Source: Gonatopus flavifemur (Eukaryota > Arthropoda > Insecta > Hymenoptera > Dryinidae). From it: a DNA stretch of 64,000 nucleotides. The position numbers were made by a program, and so were the translations under genes. Of this stretch, positions 24,168 to 37,100 are shown one piece after another (position 1 is the stretch's first letter; every line of letters begins with the position of its first letter). The DNA is taken from positions 9,176,001 to 9,240,000 of the forward strand of contig JAFFJZ010000010.1 of the NCBI GenBank assembly GCA_018340375.1, read 5' to 3'. The notes beneath the pieces are model-generated. The model made no database searches. It saw only the letters and a program-made list of their open reading frames with translations, and had not been told where the DNA came from.

Positions 24168-25089
24168 TGTGATCAAAACTTGGCTCGATCTTATCATTCT
24201 CAACCCGTGTGGAAATTTTCGCGGGCTCAGACCTAGGACAGGCTTAAATCCCTATTTAACATGTGGCCCTGGTTAGGACACCTGAATTGGTTCCAACTTG
24301 GGGTGTTACGCTTTTCAATCTAGGTCCCGTAATGGTTCCCAAACTTGGCCCACATGAAGAATTCAACCTGGGTCAACTTGGGGAGTTCATTTTAGCCCAT
24401 ATAAATTTTCAAATTTCATCCTGCGCTGGGCCCCAGGATATTTGGGTGGTATTCCTCAGATAAAAGACAAATGAATTTACTGCAGCAAAATGTTCTTTGA
24501 GGGTTAGCTTTTGATAGATCTATGCTTTATGTAAAATGACCTTTAAATCAAAAACAAATTAAAATTCCCATCCGCTCTTGTACGTAAATTATCAGAAAGG
24601 TAACCAAAATATTTTTTCCAGTTAGACAAAGGCGTATCAAATTTTTGGAATTGGAATTTTAATTTCGAGCTCATAGGTTGTTTGGAATTCGTTTCAATTG
24701 TTATAACCTGGAAACTTAGAGCACTGGAAGAATAACTTTCAAAAACATAGAATTCAGTTTCAGAGATTTCCCTAGTAGAAATAAAAGACAATGCAATTTC
24801 GACCCAACTACATTGAGCATGCCCCGAATGTACGTGGGCTTTGATTTTTACTCAAGAGAATACGAGAATTACAACCCAAAGTATTTGGTGAAAATCCTGT
24901 TGACTATTTTGAAATACTCTATAGACAATTCTACCAACGTTAACATGAAGTATTCCATCATTGCATGTATAGAGGTTAATAACACAGACAAAAAAGTATT
25001 TTTTGTTTATCACCGCCTCCCAATGTTTAAAGAAAACTGAAATAAAAAAAAACTTTCGATTCACAAAATAATGAAATAAAATTTAAACC

Positions 25090-25246
25090 AGACAGAATTC
25101 TGACCCGAATCTGACAGGTTCTGTTTGGCTCTGTCTGGGAGTTCCATGAGTATTCAAACTGATGTACAAACCAAAAAATGTCAGACAAACCTGTTAGATC
25201 TCGGTCGAAATGTTGTCCGGTTTTGTCAGATATTTTTAATAGGGGA
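25090..25246 (+). repeat. Dispersed direct repeat, copy 1
   Basis: This shares ACAGGTTCTGTTTGGCTCTG, AATGTACAAACCAA-like and GTCAGACA words in the same order with 47568-47719. Both copies end at TTTT(A/C)AATAGGG. Confidence 0.65.
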
Positions 25247-25330
25247 AACAATGATAGCCAACCCAGGGCCCCTATAAGGTGTGGCGGGACATGCTCAAAT
25301 TACAACACCTGGGCGAGACGATGCTGGCCC

Positions 25331-25602
25331 GCTCTCTAAATCTGGAAGAGTGAAAAATCACGCGTTTCACTCCACTAAGTCTCAGAAGTGAGCCAATCCG
25401 CTTCAAGTGGGATTTTCAATCGTTTCGAGTGAACTCTTACTTTTTTAGAGCGGAGAATTCACTCTAAAATTGAAGTGGCTGTGAGTTTCTAACCGCAAAC
25501 CTTAGACTTCCACTCTAAAAGAGTGGGAATTTCACTCGAAATCCTTACAAGCGCATTTCTGGCTGCCTGAAGAGTGAAATCTCACTCTAAAAATTTTAGA
25601 GA
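25331..25602. mobile_element. Foldback with AGAGTGAAATTTCACTC modules
   Basis: Ends are GCTCTCTAAAT and ATTTTAGAGAGC. It is built from repeated GAGTGAA/TTCACTC units and is inserted between two stretches of a GGGCCTATATGGG-type repeat (25250-25330 and 25603-25800). Confidence 0.65.
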
Positions 25603-25899
25603 GCGCCCAGGGCCTCTATGGGATGTGACTGGGCATGCTGGAATTACAATACCTGGGCGAGACAATGGTGGCTTTCCCAGGGCCTATATGGGCTGTGTGT
25701 GGGGAACTCTTGTATTGGATGCCTAATTTATACCTTTATGGAACTCGGACATGCTTTTGGATGCCCAGGATTGATTTCCACACGGGAATCTAATGTCAAG
25801 CTTGGTGAAATTGGTTGAGCCTCGTCTCGGCAAGTCATATCCCAGACTTGCTGTACAATTGGACCAATAGTCCGTACACTCATGAAGAGTGAAAACTTT

Positions 25900-27600
25900 T
25901 CAAAATATTGCCTCTATTGACCTCCTCTTTGGGATCAATACTGCAACCAGTAAAAGAAGTACAGGAAAATGACGTTGTCAAAAATCTATTTGTTTGAATA
26001 TTTCTGGAGAACTATTGATGATAAAACGCATTACATTCTTGCGAAGAGAGATCGTCCAAGAATTATGTGACATTATTTATCGTTTCTATTTGTATTTCAC
26101 TTAATCATTACATCTGAAGTCGGTGCGGCGAAAAAACGAATATCTAATTTCTGGACAACGCAAAAGAGCATAGAAAGAGCAAAGAGTCCATAGAAATTGA
26201 TCAAATCATTGTTTATGAAACATTTCAAGTCACATTACTTGCTGCTGACTTATCTTCCAGGTTGAATTCGCATCCGACTGTCAATCAACAGAATATCACA
26301 ACATTCAAATATCTCGAATACGGTTTCAAATACAGTTTCTTCTAACTTTCTACATTAGATTCAGTGACGAATACAGTGTTTTCTGATTACTTCCAGTCAC
26401 TTTTCAACACTTTTGGTGTTCAAGTTACATGAATTGAAACTTTTCGCAATAAAAGCCATTTTGAGTTCTTAATTCTTCAATCATCAGTATCACAACTTTG
26501 GAACATTAAAATCGGATATTCGAATTCCATAGCGTATAATCACGACATCATACACAATCGTACGTTACCAATAAAGACGTCTTAGGGCAATTTCTTTTTA
26601 TATTGAATATGAAGAAAATATTGAATTCATATAAGTGGAAATCGAGGCTCAAGTCGAATGCCCTCAGTTTTAAATCTGCAAGGAGGAAATTGATTCACCA
26701 GAGATTATTTGAAGTTGAGTAGTGGAACAAGGACATAATGATTGTCTCAAGGAGTATGGTTGTCTCAATTTTGATCAACCCTAATAGAATCAAGGATACT
26801 GATTCACCGTGATTTGCTGTTGTGTTTGTGAATTTTTTACACAACAATTGACATCAGAATTACACCAGAAGCCAATTTTACCGGTCTCATATCAAGGAAC
26901 TACTCTGAATATTTTCAGTTGGAGTATAGTTCCACCGAATTTTTACTGAATCCACACTCATTCTCTACTGAGAAGAAACCAAGAGAGATTGAGTATAAAA
27001 AATTCACAAATACACCGTGTTTTTATGGTTAAATACCATTATACCACGGATTTGCTCTGGCACTGAATTTACATCAGAAAAATACTGTGTAACATTTTCA
27101 TTAAGGGAGTAATGCTCCGAAAACTAAGGCTTCGCCCTAGACTCGCGTCAAAGAAACATAAAATAGTTACCAATAATTATTCCAATCTCTTGAAATATCA
27201 AGATGATCAAGATAATTTGGAAGTACAAATGGAATAAACGAAATGGGGTGGAACCTTGATCATTCAAACAAAATTAGCAGAGATATATGTCGAAATATGC
27301 AACGAGACCTGCACCGAGACCGATACCGAGACTAGTTCCGAGACTGAGAGAAAACCTTCGTTATCCTCTGCGATGAAATCGTAATTCCATGTGATTTTGT
27401 TACACCTTAGGTAGAAGTTTGATTCCGTTCAAAATTTTTATCTCTTGAATTTCCAGAACAATGAATATAGATGATTTTTCAATTTGGGACGAGAGTCTCG
27501 TGCGAAGCCCTACCGAAAACAAAACGAACGCGCGCAGTTATCTTTTGTGAGATTATTAATATCATCTTTGTTGTTTACAACATTGTGTTACAATCGATAT
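25900..27600. other. No gene or clear repeat seen
   Basis: There is no ORF over 60 codons with any family signal. The stretch 27300-27350 has a short run of CCGAGACCGA/CCGAGACT repeats. Unique-looking intergenic sequence. Confidence 0.4.
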
Positions 27601-27609
27601 TCATTGGTA

Positions 27610-28046
27610 CACGGGGAAAAATTTATAGTTAAATTTACTATGTGACTTTGTAACCGAGGAACAGACTGAATTTACGATGAAATTTACTACACTGAAAGAA
27701 TTACCTTGTAAAAATTACCGTGGAATTCCAGTACTCGAAGGACAAGTAAAAATTCTTCAAACAATTACAGTGCAGCCTGTAAAAATGAGCCAGTTTTCAA
27801 ACAGTTGAAAGTGATATTTTCGATGAGTTTTACAAAACGCACAGTAATATTTTCAAAAATTCCTACTTGTCCCTTCATCACTGGAATTTCACGGTAATTT
27901 TTCAAATAAAATTCTCTCAGTGTATCACGAGACAATAGAAACATGATCAAATTCATTATGTTTTACAGTAAATGCCATTGGAAAGTCAGTCTGTTCCTCG
28001 AGTACAATAATCAGACAGTAAATTGAATTCCGAATTTCTCTCCGTG
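27610..28046. mobile_element. MITE with CACGGGGAAAAATTTATAG end, itself interrupted
   Basis: The left end follows TA; the right end is GAATTTCTCTCCGTG. Subterminal GAGGAACAGACTG is inverted as CAGTCTGTTCCTC. A second element sits at 27690-27922. Confidence 0.7.
27690..27922. mobile_element. Nested MITE, CACTGAAAGAATTACC end
   Basis: CACTGAAAGAATT and AAAATTCTCTCAGTG ends are flanked by TA on both sides. AAAATTACCGTG(G)AATTCCAG is inverted inside. Confidence 0.75.
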
Positions 28047-28168
28047 CAGTAATCGTCACTGCGAATGACGGTAATCATCGAAGAATCGAAGGCAGTTATA
28101 CAATATTGCTTTTCGCGGTACTTGTTACTGTTCGGCCAGTATATAAAAATTCTTAGGTTCTGCCAATA

Positions 28169-28357
28169 CACCCAAAAAAAAGTAATTTGGAAATGAGAGG
28201 ACAAATCCCTCTCAATCAAAAAATATATTTCACTTCTGTTTTCTTCTTCAATTGAGAATATCCCTCTACGATTTTGAATAAATAAAAATTCTTCCACACA
28301 AAGACTAATCCTCTCTAAGAGGGATACTCTTATTTTGATATTAATTTTTTTGGGGTG
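28169..28357. mobile_element. MITE, CACCCAAAAAAAAGTAATTT ends
   Basis: The right end is ATTAATTTTTTTGGGGTG, and TA flanks both ends. GAGAGGACAAATCCCTCTC-like internal arms fold back. Confidence 0.7.
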
Positions 28358-28646
28358 TAGAATATAGCTTGGCGCAATGTCGATAGGCAAGGCTTGGCAA
28401 TCTATGAATATTCAATGTTGATTAACAACAAATATAATAATGCGCCGATATCGGTGTTCAATGAATTTCGGTTGTCAGCCTACCATTGATCCACAATTTC
28501 GCCAGGCTTGGCGCTTGCTAGGCTCATCCTTGGTTCAACATTGACCGAACGATAGATTCTACTGAAAGCGAGGATCGTTTGAAACATGGTTAAATATTGC
28601 CACAAACTTTGGTCTAGTCTGGATAAAAATTAGCTTTCAATGTAGC

Positions 28647-29002
28647 CCCGTACAGCACAACCACCGATCCTCCACCTAGGACTTCGGTGAATTAAAGGTG
28701 GAGAATTGGTGGAGAAATGGGAGCCGTGGAAATAAGGGAGACATAAGGAAGAGTCTCCGTTGAGGCAACATTTTCGATATAATTCATATTGGTGCATTTA
28801 GATAACCAAATGTATGAATTCACGAATCTGAGTTTTATTGAAAATGCAGGGGATGGACATTTCTTAGTCACCTCTACGTTGCCTCAATCGGGAACTCATC
28901 CTGATTTCTCTCTTATTTTCACGGCTCCCATTTCTTCACCAATTCTCCACCTCCAGTCCACCAAAGTCCTAGATGGAGGATCGGTGGTTGTGCTGTAGTG
29001 GG
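28647..29002. mobile_element. MITE, CCCGTACAGCACAACCACC ends
   Basis: ACAGCACAACCACCGATCCT is matched at the right by AGGATCGGTGGTTGTGCTGT. The next 60 bp also pair, including GGTGGAGAATTGGTG and CACCAATTCTCCACC. The plus ORF 28789-28998 is translated element. Confidence 0.8.
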
Positions 29003-29149
29003 TGCCGATCCTTGGTGATAGCATGGCTCAATATTAGCATGCTCCCTAATTTTAACTTTTGACGGCTGAATTGCTAGCTAAGTTACCAATCGAGTGTTTC
29101 TCGCGAACAATAAGAGATGTATACAAGGAATATATAAGATTTGTTCTTT

Positions 29150-29431
29150 CCCAGACAGCAAAAATAACCCGTTTGAATTCTTGAAGACTCCTTAATGAGT
29201 TCTTGGAACACTCCCTGTTATGTCAGTGAAAATGAATTCAATATGAATTCAATGAATTCAAAACGACTACATGTTGAATGCCTGGAGAATTCTTCATAAA
29301 CTCATAACATGAATTCTTTCTGAACAGTCAGTTGTTCATCAAGAATTCAATGTGAATTCAAAGTATTTATAATGAATTCATGTTTACTGTCATAACGGGA
29401 GCTCTTTGTGGGGACTCTTTTGCTGTATGGG
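29150..29431. mobile_element. MITE family G, copy 2
   Basis: CCCAGACAGCAAAA and TTTTGCTGTATGGG ends enclose an inner CCTGTTATGTCAGTGAAAATGAA and the inverted CATGTTTACTGTCATAACGG. Confidence 0.75.
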
Positions 29432-30505
29432 TTGTTACAGATTACACCAGAGGACTCCTACCACTGAAGCATATTGTGTATACTCCTCATGGCAAACTTG
29501 AGCGACACAAAACACCGAGTTGTTTACTACGCATACTTTTTATATATTTTTGTGTTTATTATTTTTCATAGCTTTATCATTGGCGCAACATTGATAAACA
29601 AATTTTTCTATTGTTTGCTAATGATGGTCCATTTTATTGCCATTTATGCATCAATGATCGGGCACCATTGGAAAATCACATTGATAAATCATAAAATGAT
29701 GTTATCATTCCAGTGTTGCGCCATGCTCGGTTGCTAAGCTTCGGCCATACTTTCCCTACTTTGCACCATGCTAGCGCCAATGGTGAATCTCTGTATGGGT
29801 AATGACAGATTTCATTGCAATACCTGTGACGGTGATCGCGATAATTTTTACTATCAAACTGTACACAGGAAAAAATATTTATGTGTCCTCTCTCCACAAA
29901 ATATTCATTTATAGAAATTAAATATTCAATTAGATGTAAAAGCTGATTACTTGTGGCGAATAAATTATATATTCAGAAGACCCATTTATTTGGGGCAAGC
30001 ATTCCATTATTCGATTCGATTAAATATTTCATTAATCCCAAGAAATATTTTATGGAGAGAGGATAAATAAACTATTTATTTGGTTGGAAGAAATTTTTTT
30101 TTCAGTGTATCTTTATTTGTTCTTCAACCGAATCAACTCCCACTCGCAGTAAACGTTACTGTTTACTTGTCTCCATGTACTTACTTTTAGACAAATGGAA
30201 AGTGAAAGAGAAAAAGCCCATGTGAAAATGTTGCAAGAACGTGGAAAAAATCCAAAATACAGTCATCGTATTTCACGATTGCTAAAATATGTTCAATTAG
30301 TCAATCGAATGTTCACAGAATTTTACAACGTTTGAATCCTGATAATTCGTTAAAATGCAAATCGAAGGTAGGTACTTTTGAAGAGACCAGTTAATTGAAA
30401 ATCAAAATTTTATACTTTGAGAACATTACTCTAGCGATACCAGAATAATCAATTCCTGTGGTTGACTTTTACATTGAGAAAGAACTGTAGCTGAAATTGT
30501 GTCCA

Positions 30506-30689
30506 CACTGAGAAAAAAGATCGTGGAGCCAACTACACGATGGGGTTGGATATAGCGAACGACGGGATGTAGTTGAGTCAACAGAATATTCAGTAGACTC
30601 AACTATACTTTATTTACTTCAACTACATCCTGTAGTTCGCCGTATCCAACCCCATCATATAGTTGGCGCCACAATCTTTTTTCTCAGTG
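30506..30689. mobile_element. Palindromic MITE inside an older family-D-like copy
   Basis: CACTGAGAAAAAAGATCGTG is inverted at the right end. The arms continue with CAACTACACGATGGGGTTGG and its near inverse. It appears inserted in a degraded family-D relative: GAAAGAACTGTAGCTGAAATTG at its left and TTTTAGCTACTGTTTTTCCTC near 30985-31008 at its right. Confidence 0.75.
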
Positions 30690-31749
30690 TATTGAACTAG
30701 CCGGTTCTTGAAATTGAAATCATTTATAGAAACGAACCGAACATGCAAACTCACTAAATCTGATAAATCATCGGTATTTATCTTTTCGAATCAACTCCTT
30801 TGAACTGGAACGATATCGTTCGAAGAATGGACTTACTAATTCCCAAGTATTTCTTTATTCGATTACCAATTAGTTCCAATAAACAATTCAAACTTCAGTA
30901 ACATTGAACTAGCTATGATAATCGCTGTGTTGGTGAAAATATAGCTACTATAACTGAAAACTCTGCTAGGTCTCAATTTTAGCTACTGTTTTTCCTCCAA
31001 ATCCAGCTATTTTTGGGTACAGTAGAAATTTGGTTAACGGATGGTGACTCTATGGTTTCAACGTCATAATGACTGAGTTGTGATGGAAAAATAATGATCC
31101 GTTTGTGCAACTTCTCCATCAAAAGCTGACCAAAAATTATGGTTCATTTTTGGAATCTTCTTGATATTTTTAAGGTAAAGATCAACAAATTATTCCCAGC
31201 CAGCAAAGTGCTTCCAAATTCACGTTTCCGCTACTAGCAGTGCTAGTGATGGCAACGTAGTAGCTTTTCCATTATCGTGAGACTGCATGCTACCATAACA
31301 TATATATGATTAAATTTATAACGTAGCACTACCTCAGCGTTGTCAGTATTATCAGGAAGCGCTACCAAGGAGTGCTCCTAGTAAAAATACTACCAAGTCG
31401 CTCCTATTTCCATACATAAATGAAGCCAAATATGTGTACAGAAGATTTTTAACTGTATGAGTGAATGATAGCAAAACTGCCAGAAACGCTGCCTTGATTT
31501 TGTTGGCTGGGTTACGATACAACTGAAAAATCATCAAACTGAGATTGCTTCCAATTTCGATCAATTCTTGCAAAGTTCGTGATGTGAGAAAGAAACACGG
31601 TATAGTTGAAAGCATGATGGAAAGGAGTAAAACGCGCAGTACTTCGGAAAATTACGAAAAGAGGGAGTGCTAACAAGAACAAAAAAACAAAATGTGATCA
31701 TAAAACGTGCAGAGCCTGACAAGGTACTGCACTGTTCTGTCAGTGCTGA

Positions 31750-32389
31750 CCCAGTAAACACACGCACGTTGTAGAAACGTCAAAAACAATCGATAACCAC
31801 ACGTTGTGAATTAGTAATATTCTTGCGTTGATTCAACGTAAAAATGTCGCGGCAGATCACGTGTTTTTCAACCATAAAATAACGTCATATCAACGGTTTG
31901 AACATCGTTTAAAAGACGTCAAATATTGACGTGTCCTATTGATGGTTCTAAAACGTGAATTGAATCCAACAAATTATTTTGAAAACTTTTCATTCAATAT
32001 CGAGAACAATAGTATTTCTGAGCATGACAGAATTTGGAAAGTATGCCACACTATTTACTATCTTGCTCTTTGTTGAAATTTTAACCATTGTTCGGGTTCG
32101 TTCGACATTTTTAGCAGAATATCTTCAATTGAAGTTCAAACATAAGGTGTTATAAACACATTTTAAACGCGTGGTTCAAACCCGTTCAAAACACGTTTTT
32201 TGAGGACGTCGTTGGATGGTTATTTTTGAATATTAGTTTAAATTACACGTCATCAAAACGTAAATTCCTGGTCGTCTAATTCCCTATCAAATTCCAACTA
32301 AAAATCAACGTTATGGAATCAACGTTTGACATCCGTTCGACAGTTTAACGTTCTTTCAACGTTGAAATAACGTGTGTGTGTTTATTGGG
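31750..32389. mobile_element. AACGTT-rich foldback element
   Basis: CCCAGTAAACACACGCACGTT at the left pairs with AACGTGTGTGTGTTTATTGGGG at the right. The 640-bp interior is unusually rich in ACGT and AACGTT steps on both strands. Confidence 0.7.
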
Positions 32390-32521
32390 GACAGGCGATC
32401 TGGCAATCCAGCTTAAGAGTGTTCCTTTCTTCTGTTAGGAAATGAACAACAGTAATTTTGTTCATTGTTGTTAATATTCAGGAGATGTGACTGGCACATT
32501 CGCGTTACGTGGGCTCCATTT

Positions 32522-32794
32522 TGCAAAGAGAGAAAGGAATAGTTGCAGCAACTATTCAAATAATCGATTTTCGCCTATCTACTTAAATAGTTGCTGCAAC
32601 TACTTAGTAGTCAGGACAAGTATCACGTTAGCTGCCTCAACTAACTCGATGGTTGCACCAACTCACGTAAATACCAGGCAACTCACGAAGTATTCTCGTT
32701 AGTTGATGCAACTATCGAGTTAATTGAGGCAGCTAACGTGATACTTGTCCTGACTACTGAGTAGTTGCTGCAACTATTCCTTGTCCTCTGTGTG
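32522..32794. mobile_element. MITE family B, copy 2
   Basis: It has the GAGAAAGGAATAGTTGCAGC end, the inner TAGTCAGGACAAGTATCACG and the inverted right half ending TTGTCCTCTGTG. Confidence 0.8.
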
Positions 32795-33419
32795 GGAACA
32801 TAGTAGAAATAATTGGAACAATGTTTATTTGCAACCCAGGTGAAAATATTCTATTGAATCCTATTACCAATTGTGAAATTTCTGATTGAATATCATTGGA
32901 TTCCATTGAAACCTATTCACTTTCTCATTCGTCAATGAGATTTTATGGATTATTCGTAACAGGGAGTACAATGGAGCCGATCAAATTTTCAAATTCGCTT
33001 GAACACCCAATTCCATTACACTTTGACTCATCTTCAAAGATGAATCAATTTCCTCCGTGAAGAATTTTTCATTCGTTATAATGCGCAGAAGACATAATCA
33101 GATACTCTCTGTTATTGGCATATCATAAGCCTGTTATAGCATCTTTCGATAGTGACATTAATTCTAATTTTGAAATCAATAATCTTATGATCGATGATAC
33201 TTTAAGATTGAATATATTAATTCACATATTCGTAATTATTGTGTCAAAATCAAACAATATTGGAAATTCAATCAAAACCATGTTCACAATTATCTTTCAG
33301 ACTGACACAGGAGCGGCTACAGAAGAGTGGAAGGGGGAGGGAAGATTAAATGTCGGTACAAATCGGTATAATTTTTGCTCGGTTAAAGAGTTTTAACGTA
33401 CTCAAAATCAATATCGGCA

Positions 33420-34142
33420 ATGTATATATATATATATATAAAGAAAGAAATTATACTCATATTGATGTAAAATAAATGAATTTTTGAACGAACTTGATTG
33501 AAAATCATTGAAATATCGTTTTGCCGAATTATGATTCGAATTTATAGCAATATTATCAACTAGATTGGTCCCCAGGGGCTTCACCCTCGGGTCAAACCTT
33601 TCTTCCCAAAAGGAAACGAAAATGTCTGTATAGTCGTAATATTCACAAAATATTTTGGAAATTTTATTATACTTATATTCACCCACTCTCCCTTCAGCGT
33701 AAGAGAAAATCGACGAATGGGAAAACTAAGAAAAAGAGAGTAAAGATTTATATGCATAGGATTGAAAGTAAATGAATCTTATTTAAAAAATTTAATCTTA
33801 TCGTCTTCGTATCTCTAATTGTATTATTTATAAATTCTAATTGAATTGAGATCACATTATCGTCAGTGGATGGAAATGGTATAGATATTATTTTAAGCAA
33901 TTTCTAGAATCGAAATTTCTTCTCAGCAAATTTAGCGAAAAATTCAATTGCCTAATGGTTTGATAAATTTTTTCCCGGTCTCATGGACAAATCACGAACC
34001 GCCATTTCTCTCTGTTCAAAAATTCCCGTTATATTTTTTCTCTGCCCTCATTTTTTCGCCATGTTTCTTCCACATTTTCAACGTTGATCGAAGTCGATAC
34101 GTTACTTTTTTCATCTAGCTGACGTTGCTTCAAGTTCTGCAT
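33420..34142 (-). other. 3' flank / probable 3' UTR of the channel gene
   Basis: Downstream of the TAA there is no further coding signal. AATAAA on the minus strand occurs at 33668-33663 and ATTAAA at 33796-33791, giving possible 3' UTRs of about 350 or 480 nt. A (TA)n run is at 33423-33440. Confidence 0.4.
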
Positions 34143-37100
34143 TTAAATATATTCGGCGAACATAATCCAATACGTTACATTCAATACGGTAAAGAGAAGT
34201 GGAAAGAAAACTCTTGAAAAACGATCGATGTTCAGAGCCCGCATCCTCGCTTTTTGAGCAGGCGTTGGACCAGGTGGCGGAGTAACGGGCGTTGACTTTT
34301 GTGAACGCCCCGACAGTAGCATCGCATTTTCCTGCAACATAACGAAAGTATTTATTAAAAACAACTATTTTTAGTATAAATTGATATTCCGAAATACTCC
34401 ATGCAATTTGAGAGTTGGAAATATATCAGATCAATGTTCTATCATGTGAATTGTTTCATTTGGAATTTATTCAAACGGAAGAATCGAAACATCGAATGCT
34501 TCGTTCTGAATCACCTTGGTAGCTATATCGAAAATTTTATCGAGTTTTGTTGTATCTGCACTCGCGCCTACTCCCCCCGGTCCTCTACCCCCGTTTATAC
34601 CACCTCCGCCTACCCCACCGCCACCGGCGCCCCCGCCACCAGCTCCCCCACCGCTGCTTCCTGTCGAAGATGTCGGTCCTGCGGGTGGTTTGGGGGGAGG
34701 TTTTGGAGCATCTGAATCTCCGAGGACGATGTTCACTAGACAATACTCCATTAATGCCATGAAGACGAAAATCGTGCATACTGACATAAAAGCGTCAACC
34801 GCTTTTAGATACGACACGGGTGGTAGGGACGCTTGACTTTTGGCGTGTTGAGTCGATAGGGTGAGTAACGATGTAACCCCGAGGGTAACTCTGGCCGGTG
34901 CTGCTTCCGGTTTTATCCAGAAAGATACCCACTGTAATTTCAACGCTTTGTTCAAAGTTTTATCGTATCAAAATAATCGTTTGCGTAATCGCTTGAGAAA
35001 CAAAATCCTCGGAATTGTGAAAAAAAAGTACTCACCGACATAATTACGATCAAACACGTAGGAATGTAGGTGTGAAACAAATAATAACCCAGTCGTCTTT
35101 TTAAAACGAATATCACCTCGAGACAAGTGAAGTTACCTGGAAGGAAAAATAATTGAATATACCCACCTTGCAGAAAATGCCAGGCGAATCCGGATGAAAA
35201 CCAGCAGATCCTGTGACAAAAACCGACCAGGAACAGATGAGTATTTTTATCGGTTTTTGTCACAGGATCTGATGGTTCTCATCCGAACTTGTCTGGCATT
35301 TTCCGTAGGGCACACAGCACACGCATGTCCCAAACAAACTTCCGCTATGTCGGTTCCAGAAGAATTCATAATATATTCTTGAAGAATCCCACGATTATTT
35401 CATAAGGAATACTTCACGAATATATCAGGACTGGCGTGTTGTGTAGGTACTGAGATGATATTAGACGCTCATAAAGTATTTTTCGTTTCTCCACCCTCTC
35501 CAATAGAAACATCAAAGTCGATGAAAAAACCATGGTGAGTTAAGTATCCGAAATACACAATCCTTTCAGGACTTCCTCGAAATTGAGCAGCGAAGAATGA
35601 GATCTTGCTTCGATATTGAATAGCAATGGAATGAAAAGTTTGTGAATACACGATTTTGAGAAAGTCTTCAAAAGATCACGCGCTTCTAAGGGTTCAAGTT
35701 TATCATCCTAAGGAACATTCTCCAGGCGTGTACGAGTGTTTCAAACTCTTTATCCAATAACTTGTCAAGTTTACGAGTTAACCTCGTAACTCGTGGAATC
35801 GTTGTATACCGAAAAGTAGCTATTTTTTGCACGAGGGAAAAAATGCATACAATTAGAAATATGACACAAGTAGTTTACTTTGTTGTCAATCCTCGATTAA
35901 TCTGGGACACGTTATTTAGTTGGCGTTGAAAGATCTCTATTCTTATAAGACCAAGCGTGCGCCACAGTCAAAGAACAAAGTTGGTTTCTCTTTCACGTTT
36001 GTGAATCACTTACCAGTAGAATAGACCTGCGTGCAGTCAGCCGTGTAGTTCTTCACAAGTTGTAATTGGGGCAGCTCAATGTTCTCGTCCACGACGAGTG
36101 GTACGTCAGGATCCCACTGGAAGATCATCTCATCCGTCGTATGCGACACTATTGACCGAGTTGCATTGTCCATGACAAATGTACACGATTTGAAATTTGA
36201 TGATGAATGGATTTACTGATTGTTTGGTATAAAGACGACCATTGATACTAGATCGATCTATGCTCGACGATTCCGAGCATGGGATCGGAATTTTGAAAAT
36301 GAACAGTGGAAGTATCTACAGGACTTTATTTATTTCGGTTTTGCTTCTTCTTTTCTAGCAAGATTCAATATTAGCAAACAGAGACACGGAAATAATACGC
36401 AAATTATCCTTATCTCAATGTCAAAGTTCTCATGAAATGACAGTAACGGGGAAACAAGTGAAGGGAATATCCTTCGACAAAAGTACTGAATAACTTGATG
36501 AAATCTGTAAATGATATTCCATGTTAAAAATTATCAGTGATTCAAGGCTGATGAGGCCTTGACGAACGTGGACGGATCCTTCAGAGGAGGTTTGACTAAG
36601 GCATGGAACGCATGGAAAAATTACCAACACTGGCGCAAGCTTGATTTGAAGGTACTGGAATGTTGACAGACACAAAATTGTTGCTATCAAACTAATCTTG
36701 GTTCAAACTTGAATCAGTGCTGGTGCGAAGTTCCACCAATGCAGTTTCAACGCAATTCAACTTTGTATTACAATAACAAGCATGGTAATACCTCTGTCGT
36801 TAAATGATGTTGGCAATAAGATCTCTACGATTTGTTGTCATGCTTGACCCAAATCAATCACTCGATTTTTATGTGGGATTCTTGCTTTCTCCTCTTTTTA
36901 CCCTGAATCACAAAAGAAGCGTGTACACGCTTGGAAAATGTCCGTCCTGATTGTTAGCAAATTCACTGAATTTGGAAATAATTCGATAACAGATATTTTT
37001 TTCTGCTTTCTCTGTTTGAAATTGAAATTCTTCAGCTTGTTTTCAGTCCCCGATACAGTCGTTGAGCAAATTAACATTGTCACTTGAACTCGAACAGATA

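Noticed and set aside
34516..34836. 106-codon plus-strand Pro-rich ORF
   Set aside because: It is the antisense of the Gly-rich loop and TM3 of channel exon 8; the minus frame has the conserved channel motifs and splice sites.
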